Origin: Ctena decussata
Taxonomy: Eukaryota; Mollusca; Bivalvia; Lucinida; Lucinidae
Reading direction: 5' to 3'
Length of the DNA stretch: 64,000 bases
Assembly (NCBI GenBank): GCA_963989385.1
Contig: OZ022508.1
Location: 30,898,166 to 30,962,165 of the forward strand
Within the stretch, counting starts at the first letter, position 1, and each line of letters begins with the position of its first letter. The notes under the pieces are model-generated. The model saw only the letters and a list, made by a program, of their open reading frames with translations, did no database searches and was not told where the DNA came from. A program made the translations under genes and the position numbers. Below, piece by piece: positions 11,646-21,370 of this stretch.

Positions 11646-13030
11646 ATTTCATTGTCCAACGTGGAGTCCTTCCACTCTACTTACATGTATCAGTCTGAGG
11701 GTAATTTTCATAGAGCTGCAAGCAAAATTTAAGGTGAGGTGGGAGCAAATTACAAAACACATGTTTTTATTCATACTTCCCTATATTGTACAGTTTCAGC
11801 TCCTCTTTCAGAAAATGTAGTAAAAAAGGGGGGTCGCCGTTGTCAAGTTCAAGATATCTGACCTCGAAAACGTCAATTTCTCCTTATTGTCGACAAACGT
11901 TATAATGGCGCTCTATGTGAAACGCATTTTTTTGCACGTCTCTCTTGGATAAAACCTTCATTCTGAGAAAACAAAACATATTTTTTCTTCAAAAACTAAC
12001 ACAGTATGACCAAATGATAGAGTTTATATTAAAGCAATAATAGTAGGTCGCCGACTTAACTTTTGAGCTAAAGTGCATACAATGCCCTGCGTGTTGTCTC
12101 TTTAGACTGAAATGTTAATGTCATGCATGGTGACGTTAATGATTCTTTACTTTCCGCGCCACGTATCAACAGTCGCTTATTGTAGGATCCCGGCAAAATT
12201 TGTCTAGGACTTTCGTCACTCGTGACTGTCATCCTCGGGAAAGCGGATGTAGTACATTTTCTCTCAATGAATTAGCCGCCTTGGCTAACTTTTCTTTAAT
12301 AATGGTTAAATAAAAACCGAATCGAAAACAGTGCCATTATGCCCTTCCCTACATCTTCCCTACATTTTACGGGCACCTGAGTTGACAAACTTCTGAAACA
12401 ACAACTTTAGGGTGGGCTTCCACGTGTTATGACATTTGAACAATTCCCTTGTCTCTTGTCATTTGTACAGTGTTAGTGAATCAAGCTTTCTAGTACATGA
12501 CCCGACCCAAAAAAGGAACCTATAATAGTTTGCACTGCGACTGGACCTGGCATCATTCTCTCTCTCTCTCACTGAAAATGGTTGTAAAAATGCAGCTTGA
12601 GTTCACTTTTAAAAATAGCGTCTAGGAGATTCAATGAATCGATTGAAAAAAAAATGAAGAAATGAAAGACAGAAAAATGAAAGAAAGGCAAGAAAAAAGA
12701 AACGCCACATTTCTTTTAGCTTATTGACAGAACAGAGCATTGAATTACCGTATCAATGTTGATAAAAGGTCCTGCAGATATTGCATCGACGTTGATACGG
12801 CTGCCGGGCGTTGTTCAAACGCTAGGGACGCTCTAAGAATTGCAATGTGGCCTAATTCTAATTAAGTGTGGTATGATAACATCCCATTGCAGACTGCATT
12901 TCATTATCACATTACCATGGTCCTGATATGACTGAATTACTGTAAAAAAGGACGAAAAATCTCCATCCAGCCAGCCATTCATCCAACCATCCAACCATCC
13001 CTCCATCCCGATCTATTTGATAACACCCGA

Positions 13031-13115
13031 GGAGCCCCGGTAGCTCAATAGGTTAAGCGCTGGCCTGCTGATCTGGCGGTCCCGGATTCGAGAACCGCTG
13101 GAGGCGGAAGTCTAT
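13031..13115 (+). mobile_element. tRNA-derived SINE, family 1
   Basis: Head GGTAGCTCAATAGGTTAAGC (A-box-like), then GGATTCGAGAACC (B-box-like) and GGAGGCGGAAGTC. The 3' part has diverged and the element runs into unique sequence. Confidence 0.75.
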
Positions 13116-13279
13116 AAAGCGTGGTCAAAGTGTTGGCAATGATTTGACTTCTCAATTCAATTTCATGAGGCGCTATCGTATGAAATTTGTAATAAAATTA
13201 TTACAACAGCAGTTGCGAACTCCATCTAACAAACTGATGAGAAACCGCCACAGAAAAGCTTTCCCGCTAATAGTAACTA

Positions 13280-13345
13280 CACTGGCGCTCACGTACTTGT
13301 ACACATTCAAAACGCGTCGGGGACGCAGTTGATGCGCGCGGGATA
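13280..13345. repeat. Left inverted end of copy A
   Basis: CACTGGCGCTCACGTA followed by TTGTACA and CG-rich sequence. Its reverse complement ends the copy at 25398-25463. Confidence 0.75.
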
Positions 13346-13809
13346 CGCGGTAATTATGAACGCGAATATTTTAGTAGCCAATGAAAATTCGTTCTCAGTT
13401 TTGCGTATACCGCGAAGCGACGCGTGCAACGCGCATTTTATGCAAATTTCATGGACCCAATCAAAATTGCGCACATGATACGGGTAGTGACGTAGTCCTT
13501 TGCGTCTCAACGCGCGCGTACGGGAACCAATCAAAATCGCGTATTGAATGCGCATTTTAGGGAGGTCAACTTTAAGTAAATCATGTGAAAGAAAGAGCCA
13601 TTAGTCTACATCAAGCTTGATGTTGAATGCTCATTTGGTCTTACTTGAACCATAACGGGAAAGAAAGAAAAAAAGAAGCCTAGAAACTCGACCGGCAACT
13701 CAAAACTAAATGCGACTGGGACAGTCCCATGACACTTCGCCATTGAAGTGGAAATAGCCTAAATCGCACTCTTCAGCCATAAATTCCTTTCGTATAAGAA
13801 ATTAAAATC

Positions 13810-13815
13810 GTGGAA
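13810..13815. repeat. Left 6-bp target-site duplication (GTGGAA)
   Basis: GTGGAA precedes the first base of the Polinton-like element and is repeated right after its last base. It occurs once in the matching uninterrupted sequence of copy B (26699-26704). Confidence 0.9.
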
Positions 13816-14693
13816 AGTAGTAAAGGACGCCACTCTGGACACGCCCGTCCGGAGACTAAGTCCGCAACCTGGGGCAGTCTCGGGCCGGGCGTGTCCATAG
13901 ATGACACCGTTTTAGTAAGCTTGAAAAGGCTAGTTTGAAATAACTTAGTCTTTTTCAGGGTAAAAGTCTATGTTAAATTGCATAGGAGATGTCTTAAGAG
14001 GCTATACAGCAATATGCGTCTGCTATGAGTCTCTTGGCCTTGTATCTCAAGACCTCACTATACCAGAGGCATAACTCTATAGCGTCAGTTGATGGTGTAA
14101 GTTGCTGTGGCATACTCTTGTTCATTCTGTTCAATTTCTGAGGCTTTACAGTTATATGCGTCTGCTATCAGTCTCTTGGCCCTGTATCTCAGGGCCTCAC
14201 TATACCAGAGGCATAACTCTATAGCGTCAGTACTTGTTCTTGGGGATTAATAAAATCTTGTATCTCAAGATTTTAATGTTCTGGACTGAAATTATTTCTT
14301 ACTAGCCTTCTAAAGCCTGACTACTACATTTGATGACGAGAAGATCTCTGCTGCCAGTGTGCTTGAACTTGTGGGTATCTAGTGGAAGGTCCACATATCC
14401 ACATTGAAATTGTGGAGCTGATGTGGATGTCAAGTGGAAGGTCCACATATCCACATTGAAATTGTGGAGCTGATGTGGATGTCTAGTGGAAGGTCCACAT
14501 ATCCACATTGAAATTGTGGAGCTGATGTGGATGATGTGGACTTGATGTGTATGCAATGTGGAGGTTATGTGGATGATGTGGATCCACAATGTGGAGTTTC
14601 CACATGTCCACATCTACACATTAGACAAATCGGCTTACCCTGTCCCATTTCTGACAGACTGACACAATGCATCTCAAAACCTCACTGTTACAA
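13816..14693 (+). repeat. Left terminal inverted repeat of the Polinton-like element
   Basis: Matches the reverse complement of 18749-19628 nearly perfectly over 878 bp. It contains a GC-rich outer block, two diverged copies of a block ending 'ccagaggcataactctatag' and the 52-bp tandem repeats. Confidence 0.92.
14381..14536 (+). repeat. 52-bp tandem repeats in the left inverted repeat (3 copies)
   Basis: Unit starts AGTGGAAGGTCCACATATCC at 14381, 14433 and 14485. Each unit contains TCCACAT/ATGTGGA inverted pairs, so single strands could fold into small hairpins. A derived run of TGTGGA motifs follows to about 14615. Confidence 0.9.
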
Positions 14694-14806
14694 TGCCAAC
14701 TGCCCAGAGGTTCACTTGTTCCTCATACATCCTAATTCTGAGTTATATCTGATTCCTACCTTCTATTCTGTACATGCATATTGTGGTTTATTATTTCGAA
14801 ACAAAA

Positions 14807-15192
14807 TTTGGTAGGTGTTGACTTGTTCTTTCCAATAAAAGAAAAAAATTGAAAATCCATTGAGGCAATTTGGAGTTATCACAGGTTTCTTACCCTCCAA
14901 ATTCCGCGCATGCGCAGTGTGACAATTTATTTTAAGAGTATTTGGTAGGTTTTGACTTGCTCTTTCCAATGAAAAAAGAATAATGAAAATCCATCAAGGC
15001 AATTTGGAGTTATTACAATTTTCTTACCCTCCATATTCCGCGCATGCGCAATGTGACAATTTATTTTAAAAGTATTTGGTAGGTTTTGACTTGCTCTTTC
15101 CAAATAAAAAAAGAATTATGAAAATCCATCAAGGCAATCTGGAGTTATTACAGTTTTCTTACCCTCCAAATTCCGCGCATGCGCAGTGCACA
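14807..15192 (+). repeat. 134-bp tandem repeat, about 2.9 copies
   Basis: Units start TTTGGTAGGT at 14807, 14941 and 15075, all 134 bp apart. Each unit ends with the palindrome TCCGCGCATGCGCA, which resembles the NRF1 site GCGCATGCGC. It lies just inside the left inverted repeat, outside the genes. Confidence 0.9.
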
Positions 15193-16029
15193 TGCCTGGT
15201 AAAACATCCTTCTTTTAGTTTAGAGCTAGTAGTTAACACAAAATATACTGATAACTGAAGTGGTAAATACATACAGGTATTCACTTTTCATTTGTATCAT
15301 TTTTTCTGAAAGCTATTACTTGAATAATCTATTTATAGAATAAGCAAAGTCAATCCAGATTTACCTCCCTTGTAATAACACCATAATATGAAAAATTGAA
15401 TAACTTTGTTATTTTTCGGCCGATTTTGATAAAATAAACACCAAAATGTAGATTTTATTATTCTTAAATTAATTTTTATAATGTAAAATGTGTTACTATA
15501 AATAGCTACATGACCTTTTATTGAAATAAGATATATGATATGCAAATGTCCAATCTTGTTTTAAGTAAACTGGTTTATGTTTAGTTATATATATTAGGAA
15601 CTCGCATATTAATATTGCTGGTTTGCCGGTCACCACTGGACTGGAACTGGTGTGCACAACGGTTATACCGCCTGGGCCCGCAGATGCGAAGTCTATCGAT
15701 TACATGTGAAACAGTAGAAGCCTTATGGCTTAAGGGGTCGGAACATCCATGGTTCCGTAAAAGGTACCTCCGCTGGCAGGTCTCTGGTCCATAGCGACAT
15801 TCAGGACTTGTGATCATGTAGATATGGCTTCAAATCGCCAGGGCTTCCCAGGCATAGGGTAACCGACCGGGGAAGAAATAGTGCTGTACAGCACACTCTT
15901 CTTGCTAAATTTTTAAGTGTATATTTTTGTCTTTACTGGCATGCAAGAAATAAAGATTGCATTTTTGTGGCACTATAATTTTGATGAGAATTGTGTGAAA
16001 TAATATATGAATTTCAAAATGCTATCCGG
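15193..16029. other. Non-coding left interior of the Polinton-like element
   Basis: AT-rich sequence with one GC-richer block at about 15600-15870. Short minus-strand frames (78 and 70 codons) have no recognisable motif and no TATA or poly(A) partner, so I do not call them genes. Confidence 0.5.
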
Positions 16030-16037
16030 TATATAAG
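16030..16037 (+). promoter_or_regulatory. TATA box, gene 1 of the Polinton-like element
   Basis: TATATAAG, 113 bp before the ATG at 16150. A short out-of-frame upstream ATG (16122) lies between them. Confidence 0.6.
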
Positions 16038-16149
16038 TGTGATGTTCAGATATGAATTCATTCTAGTTTTGAACAGAGAGAAGTAAGAAGCAAGAGAAAA
16101 AAACAAAGCAGTTTAAGATATTTGATGAGTTATAATTCATCTCCTGATC

Positions 16150-16992
16150 ATGAAGGACTTCTATCTGACACTTCTGAGCGATGGTTCTCTGAAAACTTTC
16201 CCTCAAAACACACAAAGCTCTTTTACTGTGAGACTAGATCACCCGATAAATATCGAAAGCGAAAAGTGGGAAGTTGCTTTGGTGGAATTAATTACACCAT
16301 CTCGAGTCAATAATATTTCAGAAAACAATAACTTTTTCTTTTTGTCATTTCTGGACCAAGCGGTATTAAATGCTCAGGGAATAGATACCACAAAGGATTT
16401 GTGTGCTAGTGGAGAGGGCTGTCATGAATATAAATTATTTCTTCCTGAAGGAAATTACAACTCTCCACAGCATTTGGTGGATGAGATGCAATCTGTTATA
16501 GATACAAAACATGGATCTTTAATGAAACAAATAAATGCTTCTATCAGCATTACTTATGTTAAAAGCACAAATCGTCTAAAAGTTGTTGCACAAAATCCAA
16601 ACCAGGTCAGGATTCGCTTTCCAGCTTCACTTGGACAAGCTCTTGGAGTTAATCCGGATATGTCAGAAAACCCCATTGGAAACGAATCATATGCTTTCAA
16701 ATATGGAGTAGACCTAAATATATTGCATAATCGCTTGTACGTGTACTCAGATGTAGTTGATTATACATACCTTGGTGACGTGACGGCCCCTATTTTGAGA
16801 GTTGTACCATTTGAGAATTCAAAACGCTCTCAGCAGTCACACAAAGAATTTGTCAACATGCACTACGTTCCAGTGGGAAAATCTTATATTGATCAAGTTC
16901 ATATCAGTATCAAAGGTGATACCGGTAAAAATATTCAGTTCAGCTCTGGAAAGACTTTAATTAAGTTACATTTCAGGCGGCGAATTAAATAA
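16150..16992 (+). CDS. 280-residue Polinton-like element protein, candidate jelly-roll (minor capsid type) protein
   Basis: Intact ORF from ATG to TAA. The N-terminus (LTLLSDGSLKTFPQNTQSSF, then WEVALVELITP) follows a pattern I associate from memory with proteins near MCP-like genes in invertebrate Mavericks. These open with a short strand, a polar 'P-N' stretch and a 'W-E-V-A-L' strand. Composition is strand-rich, with no signal peptide or membrane segment and a basic tail (FRRRIK). The length suits the Polinton PY/penton-type minor capsid protein, but I cannot confirm the fold. It is the only gene of the element without a frame break. AATAAA overlaps its stop codon. Alternative: a lineage-specific accessory protein of unknown role. 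Confidence 0.6.
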   Translation: MKDFYLTLLSDGSLKTFPQNTQSSFTVRLDHPINIESEKWEVALVELITPSRVNNISENNNFFFLSFLDQAVLNAQGIDTTKDLCASGEGCHEYKLFLPEGNYNSPQHLVDEMQSVIDTKHGSLMKQINASISITYVKSTNRLKVVAQNPNQVRIRFPASLGQALGVNPDMSENPIGNESYAFKYGVDLNILHNRLYVYSDVVDYTYLGDVTAPILRVVPFENSKRSQQSHKEFVNMHYVPVGKSYIDQVHISIKGDTGKNIQFSSGKTLIKLHFRRRIK

Positions 16993-16993
16993 A
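16988..16993 (+). terminator. Poly(A) signal overlapping the stop of gene 1
   Basis: AATAAA includes the TAA stop at 16990-16992 and is followed by an A-rich run. Confidence 0.55.
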
Positions 16994-17012
16994 AAAAGAA
17001 ATACAAAATAAG

Positions 17013-17020
17013 TATAAATA
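17013..17020 (+). promoter_or_regulatory. TATA box, gene 2 of the Polinton-like element
   Basis: TATAAATA, 55 bp before the first ATG of the next unit (17075) and 20 bp after the previous poly(A) signal, so the units are tightly packed. Confidence 0.55.
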
Positions 17021-17074
17021 CAACACACTGTTACAAACGTCACCATTTCAAGTAAAATCTTGAGAGAAAGCAGA

Positions 17075-17486
17075 ATGTCTGGTAGTTCCAATAACCTAAC
17101 AAAAGCACACTGTGGGCTAACTTGTGAATCTTCAGGCTTGCCTGTCATTCCTGTTGTACAAAAAAAGAAAAAGAAATCCTTCTACCTTTGGACAGATTCG
17201 ATACCTCATGAAACGATTGTCAACTGCTTTGGACAAAAGGCTCAGAGAGGGTAGACCTTTAAAGTATTGCCGACTATGCAGAGCAGAAATTCGTTCATTA
17301 TGTCGTGAGGAGAAAGAAAAGCAACACAAACTCAAAGGATACATACACAAGAAGAATAAACAGTTAAGACGTTCCAGGCGGACAAAGAATGATTCTGGGG
17401 GTCAGAAATGTCATAGACGTAGTGAAGCTAAAGAAGATATCAACAGACAGACAGGGAACAAGCTGGAGTTAAAAACAATGAAATAA
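17075..17486 (+). pseudogene. Basic Lys/Arg-rich protein split over two reading frames
   Basis: The frame from ATG 17075 opens MSGSSNNLTKAHCG and runs to 17254. An overlapping frame carries most of the protein-like sequence, up to the stop at 17484-17486. The switch would lie near 17158-17180, where an A-rich run (C, seven A, G, five A, G, three A) could be a mutational slip, a sequencing indel or a programmed frameshift site. The second frame is strongly basic, contains CRLC and then C-terminal clusters KKNKQLRRSRRTK, and lacks its own well-placed ATG. Charge suggests nucleic acid binding, for example a core or DNA-condensing protein; that is inference. AATAAA overlaps its stop. Confidence 0.5.
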
Positions 17487-17487
17487 A
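17482..17487 (+). terminator. Poly(A) signal overlapping the stop of gene 2
   Basis: AATAAA spans the TAA at 17484-17486, the same arrangement as in gene 1. Confidence 0.55.
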
Positions 17488-17744
17488 GTGTTAGTCACTT
17501 TTTTAATGCTATGATGATTGAGTAACATTGGAAACTTGTATCAGTTTTCTAAATGTAGGTTTGTTAAAATTCAGTTGGTATTTAGACTATTGACAGAATT
17601 AATAAAACTGATATTAAATTATACACATTTTTTTCACAATTTTCTACATCATTTAGTTCACAAAAGTGCATGCAATTGGTAAAAATGTAAGAATTGCAGT
17701 GGTTTACCAAACTTAGCACAAGTTCTTCAATATCTATTGCAGAC

Positions 17745-17752
17745 TATAAAAG
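17745..17752 (+). promoter_or_regulatory. TATA box, gene 3 of the Polinton-like element
   Basis: TATAAAAG, 43 bp before the ATG at 17795: the best match of the three to a core promoter. Confidence 0.65.
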
Positions 17753-17794
17753 AAAGAGTCAAAGGATAAAACTTCATTCTTCAACCAGTCGTTA

Positions 17795-18489
17795 ATGGGT
17801 CGATACCAGTGCAAGCAGTGCTTCCGTGAATTTGCTCGATCAGACAGCCTGAGAAGACATATGTCCAGTGGTGTTTGTAAAGCAACTACAACTATGTCTG
17901 ACAGCGAAGAAAGTACTATCTCAGAAGCATCGGATGTAACTACAAACAGAAAATATTTGAAGGGAATGAAAGGACATGATATCTTTGGAGAATATGATTA
18001 TAGTAAACTCTCGGACGATCCAGACACAGAACCGTCAGAAGTGGAGACAGACAGTGAGTCTGCCAGTAAAGAGGAAAAACAGAAAGCCAAACGCAGGAAA
18101 ATTCAAAAGACAAGTCCTTGGGATAGACTAATGAGAAGTACTTACAGAGACAATCAAGATCAGTTCGATGAAACAGTGGAAAATAGCATGCAGGAGACAC
18201 CTAACATCGATGTTGAATCAGCTGAGGAAATGGCATATGAAGAACTGAAACCAAAATACAGATCAACGCTGGTTACCAAGTATCAAGACCTCGTGGCACT
18301 CGGGTCTGCTTGAGAAAAGATCCTATCCACAAGAAAGTAATATCAACAGCTCACAGATTGAAAGAAGATGAAGACTATGATGAAGAAGAGGCGATGCAGT
18401 ATGCAATGAAAAAAAGAAGATATCTACTTGAACGAAATCTTGACGAATATGAAAGACCAACTTTAACTGTTGAAGAGGAAACCCAATGA
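17795..18489 (+). pseudogene. Zinc-finger protein of the Polinton-like element, frameshifted near its end
   Basis: The first frame (17795-18313) encodes 172 residues: one N-terminal zinc finger with C-x2-C at residues 6-9, a basic linker and a H...C pair at about 22-28, then an acidic Ser/Glu-rich region, a KRRKIQK nuclear-localisation-like patch, and a helical acidic domain beginning WDRLMRS. The stop at 18313 is premature by appearance: another frame continues without a gap to 18489 with helical, charged sequence (YAMKKRRYLLERNL) that looks like the rest of the same domain. One indel near 18300 explains it. A DNA-binding regulator is the likely role. Its AATAAA is at 18689. Confidence 0.6.
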
Positions 18490-18688
18490 CATGGATTCTT
18501 GAAAGGACTTTGAAATTAACCATTTCAGCGATGGCAAAGCATTGAGATCATTTAAATAATAGTAGAACTGTAGTGGAACCTATCAAAAGAGTTTTATTTA
18601 CTATCAAACACTAATGATCATTATGTAAACGAAGACAGAGGGACGGTCCTAATCCTCTGTCTGTCGTAATGAATAGGTGAGCGGGACA

Positions 18689-18694
18689 AATAAA
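18689..18694 (+). terminator. Poly(A) signal, gene 3 of the Polinton-like element
   Basis: AATAAA followed by a GT-rich stretch (GTTGTTCTG), 200 bp after the second-frame stop and 55 bp before the right inverted repeat. Confidence 0.6.
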
Positions 18695-18748
18695 GTTGTT
18701 CTGAATTTAAACTGTTGTTAATTGTTCTTTTCTTCCTAGTTCTTATTG

Positions 18749-19628
18749 TTGTAACAGTGAGGTTTTGAGATGCATTGTGTCAGTCTGTCAGAAATGGGAC
18801 AGGGTAAGCCGATTTGTCTAATGTGTAGATGTGGACATGTGGAAACTCCACATTGTGGATCCACATCATCCACATAACCTCCACATTGCATACACATCAA
18901 GTCCACATCATCCACATCAGCTCCACAATTTCAATGTGGATATGTGGACCTTCCACTAGACATCCACATCAGCTCCACAATTTCAATGTGGATATGTGGA
19001 CCTTCCACTTGACATCCACATCAGCTCCACAATTTCAATGTGGATATGTGGACCTTCCACTAGATACCCACAAGTTCAAGCACACTGGCAGCAGAGATCT
19101 TCTCGTCATCAAATGTAGTAGTCAGGCTTTAGAAGGCTAGTAAGAAATAATTTCAGTCCAGAACATTAAAATCTTGAGATACAAGATTTTATAATCCCCA
19201 AGGAACAAGTACTGACGCTATAGAGTTATGCCTCTGGTATAGTGGTGCCCTGAGATTCAGGACCAAGAGACTGATAGCAGACGCATATTACTGTAAAGCC
19301 TCAGAAATTGAACAGAATGAACAAGAGTATGCCACAGCAACTTACACCATCAACTGACGCTATAGAGTTATGCCTCTGGTATAGTGAGGTCTTGAGATAC
19401 AGGGCCAAGAGACTCATAGCAGACGCATATTGCTGTATAGCCTCCTACGACATCTCTTATGCCATATTACATAGACTTCCCGCCTGAAAAAAAGACTAAG
19501 TTATTTCAAACTAGCCTTTTCCAGCTTACTAAAACGGTGTCATCTATGGACACGCCCGGCCCGAGACTGCCCCAGGTTGCGGACTTAGTCTCCGGACGGG
19601 CGTGTCCAGAGTGGCGTCCTTTACTACT
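18749..19628 (-). repeat. Right terminal inverted repeat of the Polinton-like element
   Basis: 880-bp inverse of the left repeat with a few substitutions and small indels. High identity points to recent insertion or repeat homogenisation. Confidence 0.92.
18911..19066 (-). repeat. 52-bp tandem repeats in the right inverted repeat (3 copies)
   Basis: Inverse of the array at 14381-14536, same copy number and unit order. Confidence 0.9.
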
Positions 19629-19634
19629 GTGGAA
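19629..19634. repeat. Right 6-bp target-site duplication (GTGGAA)
   Basis: Second copy of the duplicated target, after which copy A resumes with TCTGAAATTAATATGG exactly as in copy B. Confidence 0.9.
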
Positions 19635-20515
19635 TCTGAAATTAATATGGCCTTTATGGAAAATAAGTGCCAGGCGGCAGTCACTTTGAATCTTAAAGAA
19701 TTCAAGTCAGGGTGGGGGGATAAAAACCTCTGATCAGTGACCTATAAATAGCAGTGACCTGGAGGGCTGATTGGAGTTTTACGAGAGCATGTTTGGGAGA
19801 GGAGTGGTAGGTCACTGCTCTGATCAACATGACTTGGAAACGGTTGTCTCCAGGGCAGTGTCCTCAGCCCTATCCTATTCATTGTAATAATAAATACCCT
19901 TGATGATGCTGGGTGGGTGGGGGGGGGGAGGGGAAGGGCAAACCTCTCTCTTTCTCAGTTTGCAGATGACAGTGCTATCTGGACCTACCAATCCTCTCCC
20001 AAACATGCTGTCGTAAAACTCCAGTCAGCCCTCCAGACAATCGAGATATGGTCCACGCTCTGGGGCTTCAAAATACCCACTATTAAGACAAAGTCTATAA
20101 TTTTCCCTTAAAAAAAGATAAATATTGAATCACTTTAAAAACTCTCCCTTTTTGGGACAGAAATAGAATTTTGTGACCATATCACCTTCCTGGGTATGAT
20201 CAAACTAACATAAGGGGTCAGCATATTAAAAATCTGATTGAAAAATGTAATAAAGACCTAAACCTCATGAGGACGGTTTCCGGCACCTCCTATGAAGCAA
20301 ATAAAAAATGCTATTGACATTATATAAGGCCCTAATCCTCAGTAAAAGTTGATTATGGCGCGCAAGCTTATAATTCGGCACCCAAAACATCTACTCTCAA
20401 AGCTCAAGACCTCATCCAAAACAACTTAGCACTCCGTATTGCTACGAGGGCATACCACTCCGCCCCTATTAATGCTTTAGAAGTTGAATGTGGAATTAAA
20501 CTCCTACAGCTGAAG

Positions 20516-20610
20516 GTGCCAGGCAGCGTAGTGCAATCGATAGGGCACCTGACTCATGCCAGAGGTCTTGGGTTCGAGAACCCGGTTGGGCCACATACTT
20601 CGTTTCTCCT
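20516..20610 (+). mobile_element. tRNA-like SINE fragment within the RT remnant, copy A
   Basis: Contains GGGCACCTGACTCATGCC and GGTTCGAGAACCC, an A/B-box-like pair. The same insertion is at 27540-27615 in copy B, so it predates the copying. Confidence 0.6.
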
Positions 20611-20963
20611 TCCGCTGATTCAAGAAAGGCAGTTGTCAATTATTGACCATCGGCACTTACAACCATACCAAACCCTCAAAACTGGACGTTTATCCCCTAA
20701 TAAATGAAGCAGTTACCAAAAAATGGCAATCCCAATGGACCAATAGCAACAAGGGCCACACCTTCCCTTTCGTCAAACCAAAGGTTAAACTTCAATGTGA
20801 CGTATATAGTCTCAATAGACGTTTCGACATAGCCTATTCCGGACTAAGGCTAGGACACTGCGGGCAGGGCTGCCTTCACTACAGTAACCAGTCCGCCCTA
20901 TGCCCCCACTGCAATGATGCAGAAGATCTCAACCATATCTTCTTTGACTGTGTGGCCCCATAA

Positions 20964-21370
20964 CAATCAAAGGCGAGACCATAGAATCCACAATATTCAA
21001 GTTAGGCTATCATACAATAGACCTGAGACTGCTCCTTTCTCCCCCAAAGAAACATGCAAATACAATACAGAAGGTAGTCTTTGAATACCTAGACAAAACC
21101 AATATCATTGCCAGGATATAGATAGATTCCAATACAATAGAGAAAAAAATCCCCCTAATTTTCTCTAATTCGAGCCCCTGTTGCTAACCACCTACCAAAC
21201 CCATTTCCCAAAATCCCTGGATCCACATTAATACCCTACTAAGTGCAATGCTCATGACAAAAACTCCCATTACCCAGTAAAAGCCCCAGAACCCATCTGT
21301 ACGACTACAATCTGACTTTCCCTACGGTCGAATAAATAACTTTTGTCTATTGACAATAAAGGCTAAAATT
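20964..21370. other. Copy A segment between RT remnant and tandem array
   Basis: Non-coding, collinear with 27969-28355 of copy B; no feature recognised. Confidence 0.5.

Larger units (their letters stand above)
5540..13279. other. Intergenic region dense in MITEs and SINEs
   Basis: No exon with family similarity was found in either strand between the SLC22-like start and the left edge of copy A. Open frames here are short and fall in repeats. The separate repeats are listed below; the gaps between them (roughly 5540-6120, 8000-8770, 8950-9670, 10180-10740 and 11650-13025) hold nothing I can name. Confidence 0.6.
13816..19628 (+). mobile_element. Non-autonomous Polinton/Maverick-like element
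   Basis: Seen: 5,813 bp; starts AGTAGTAAAGG and ends CCTTTACTACT; terminal inverted repeats 13816-14693 and 18749-19628; 6-bp duplication GTGGAA; exact empty site in copy B. Known: Polintons/Mavericks have 5'-AG...CT-3' ends, long inverted repeats and 6-bp duplications. Absent: DNA polymerase B, retroviral-type integrase, packaging ATPase, adenovirus-type protease. Three genes remain, all on the plus strand with separate TATA boxes and AATAAA signals. The inference is a small dependent element mobilised by a full Polinton or virus elsewhere. Only one of its three genes reads cleanly, so it may be decaying. Confidence 0.82.
19629..20963 (+). pseudogene. Non-LTR reverse transcriptase remnant, copy A
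   Basis: Jockey/CR1-like RT in pieces: catalytic FADDSAIW at about 19955-19980, a thumb-like region, then a C-terminal domain with ...LRLGHCGQGC and a Cys/His cluster (CPHCNDAEDLNHIFFDC) ending at about 20950. Several stops and frameshifts break it, and about 110 bp present in copy B are deleted near 19700. A tRNA-like insert interrupts it at 20516-20610. Confidence 0.8.

Noticed and set aside
13031..13115. Possible tRNA gene (also 6600, 37961, 39431, 47670, 61482, 62460)
   Set aside because: A/B-box-like blocks are present but the cloverleaf is incomplete, a conserved SINE body follows, and the copies are dispersed.
14302..14613. 103-codon frame, present identically in both inverted repeats (also 18829-19140)
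   Set aside because: It is a translation of the 52-bp tandem repeats, whose period is not a multiple of three, and has no promoter or domain. Its presence in both ends follows from their being inverted copies.
15581..15817. 78-codon minus-strand frame in the Polinton-like element
   Set aside because: No motif, no TATA or poly(A) signal on that strand, and opposite to the three real units.
13816..19628. Full autonomous Polinton
   Set aside because: I looked for DNA polymerase B, integrase, ATPase and protease frames on both strands and found none; there is also too little room for them.
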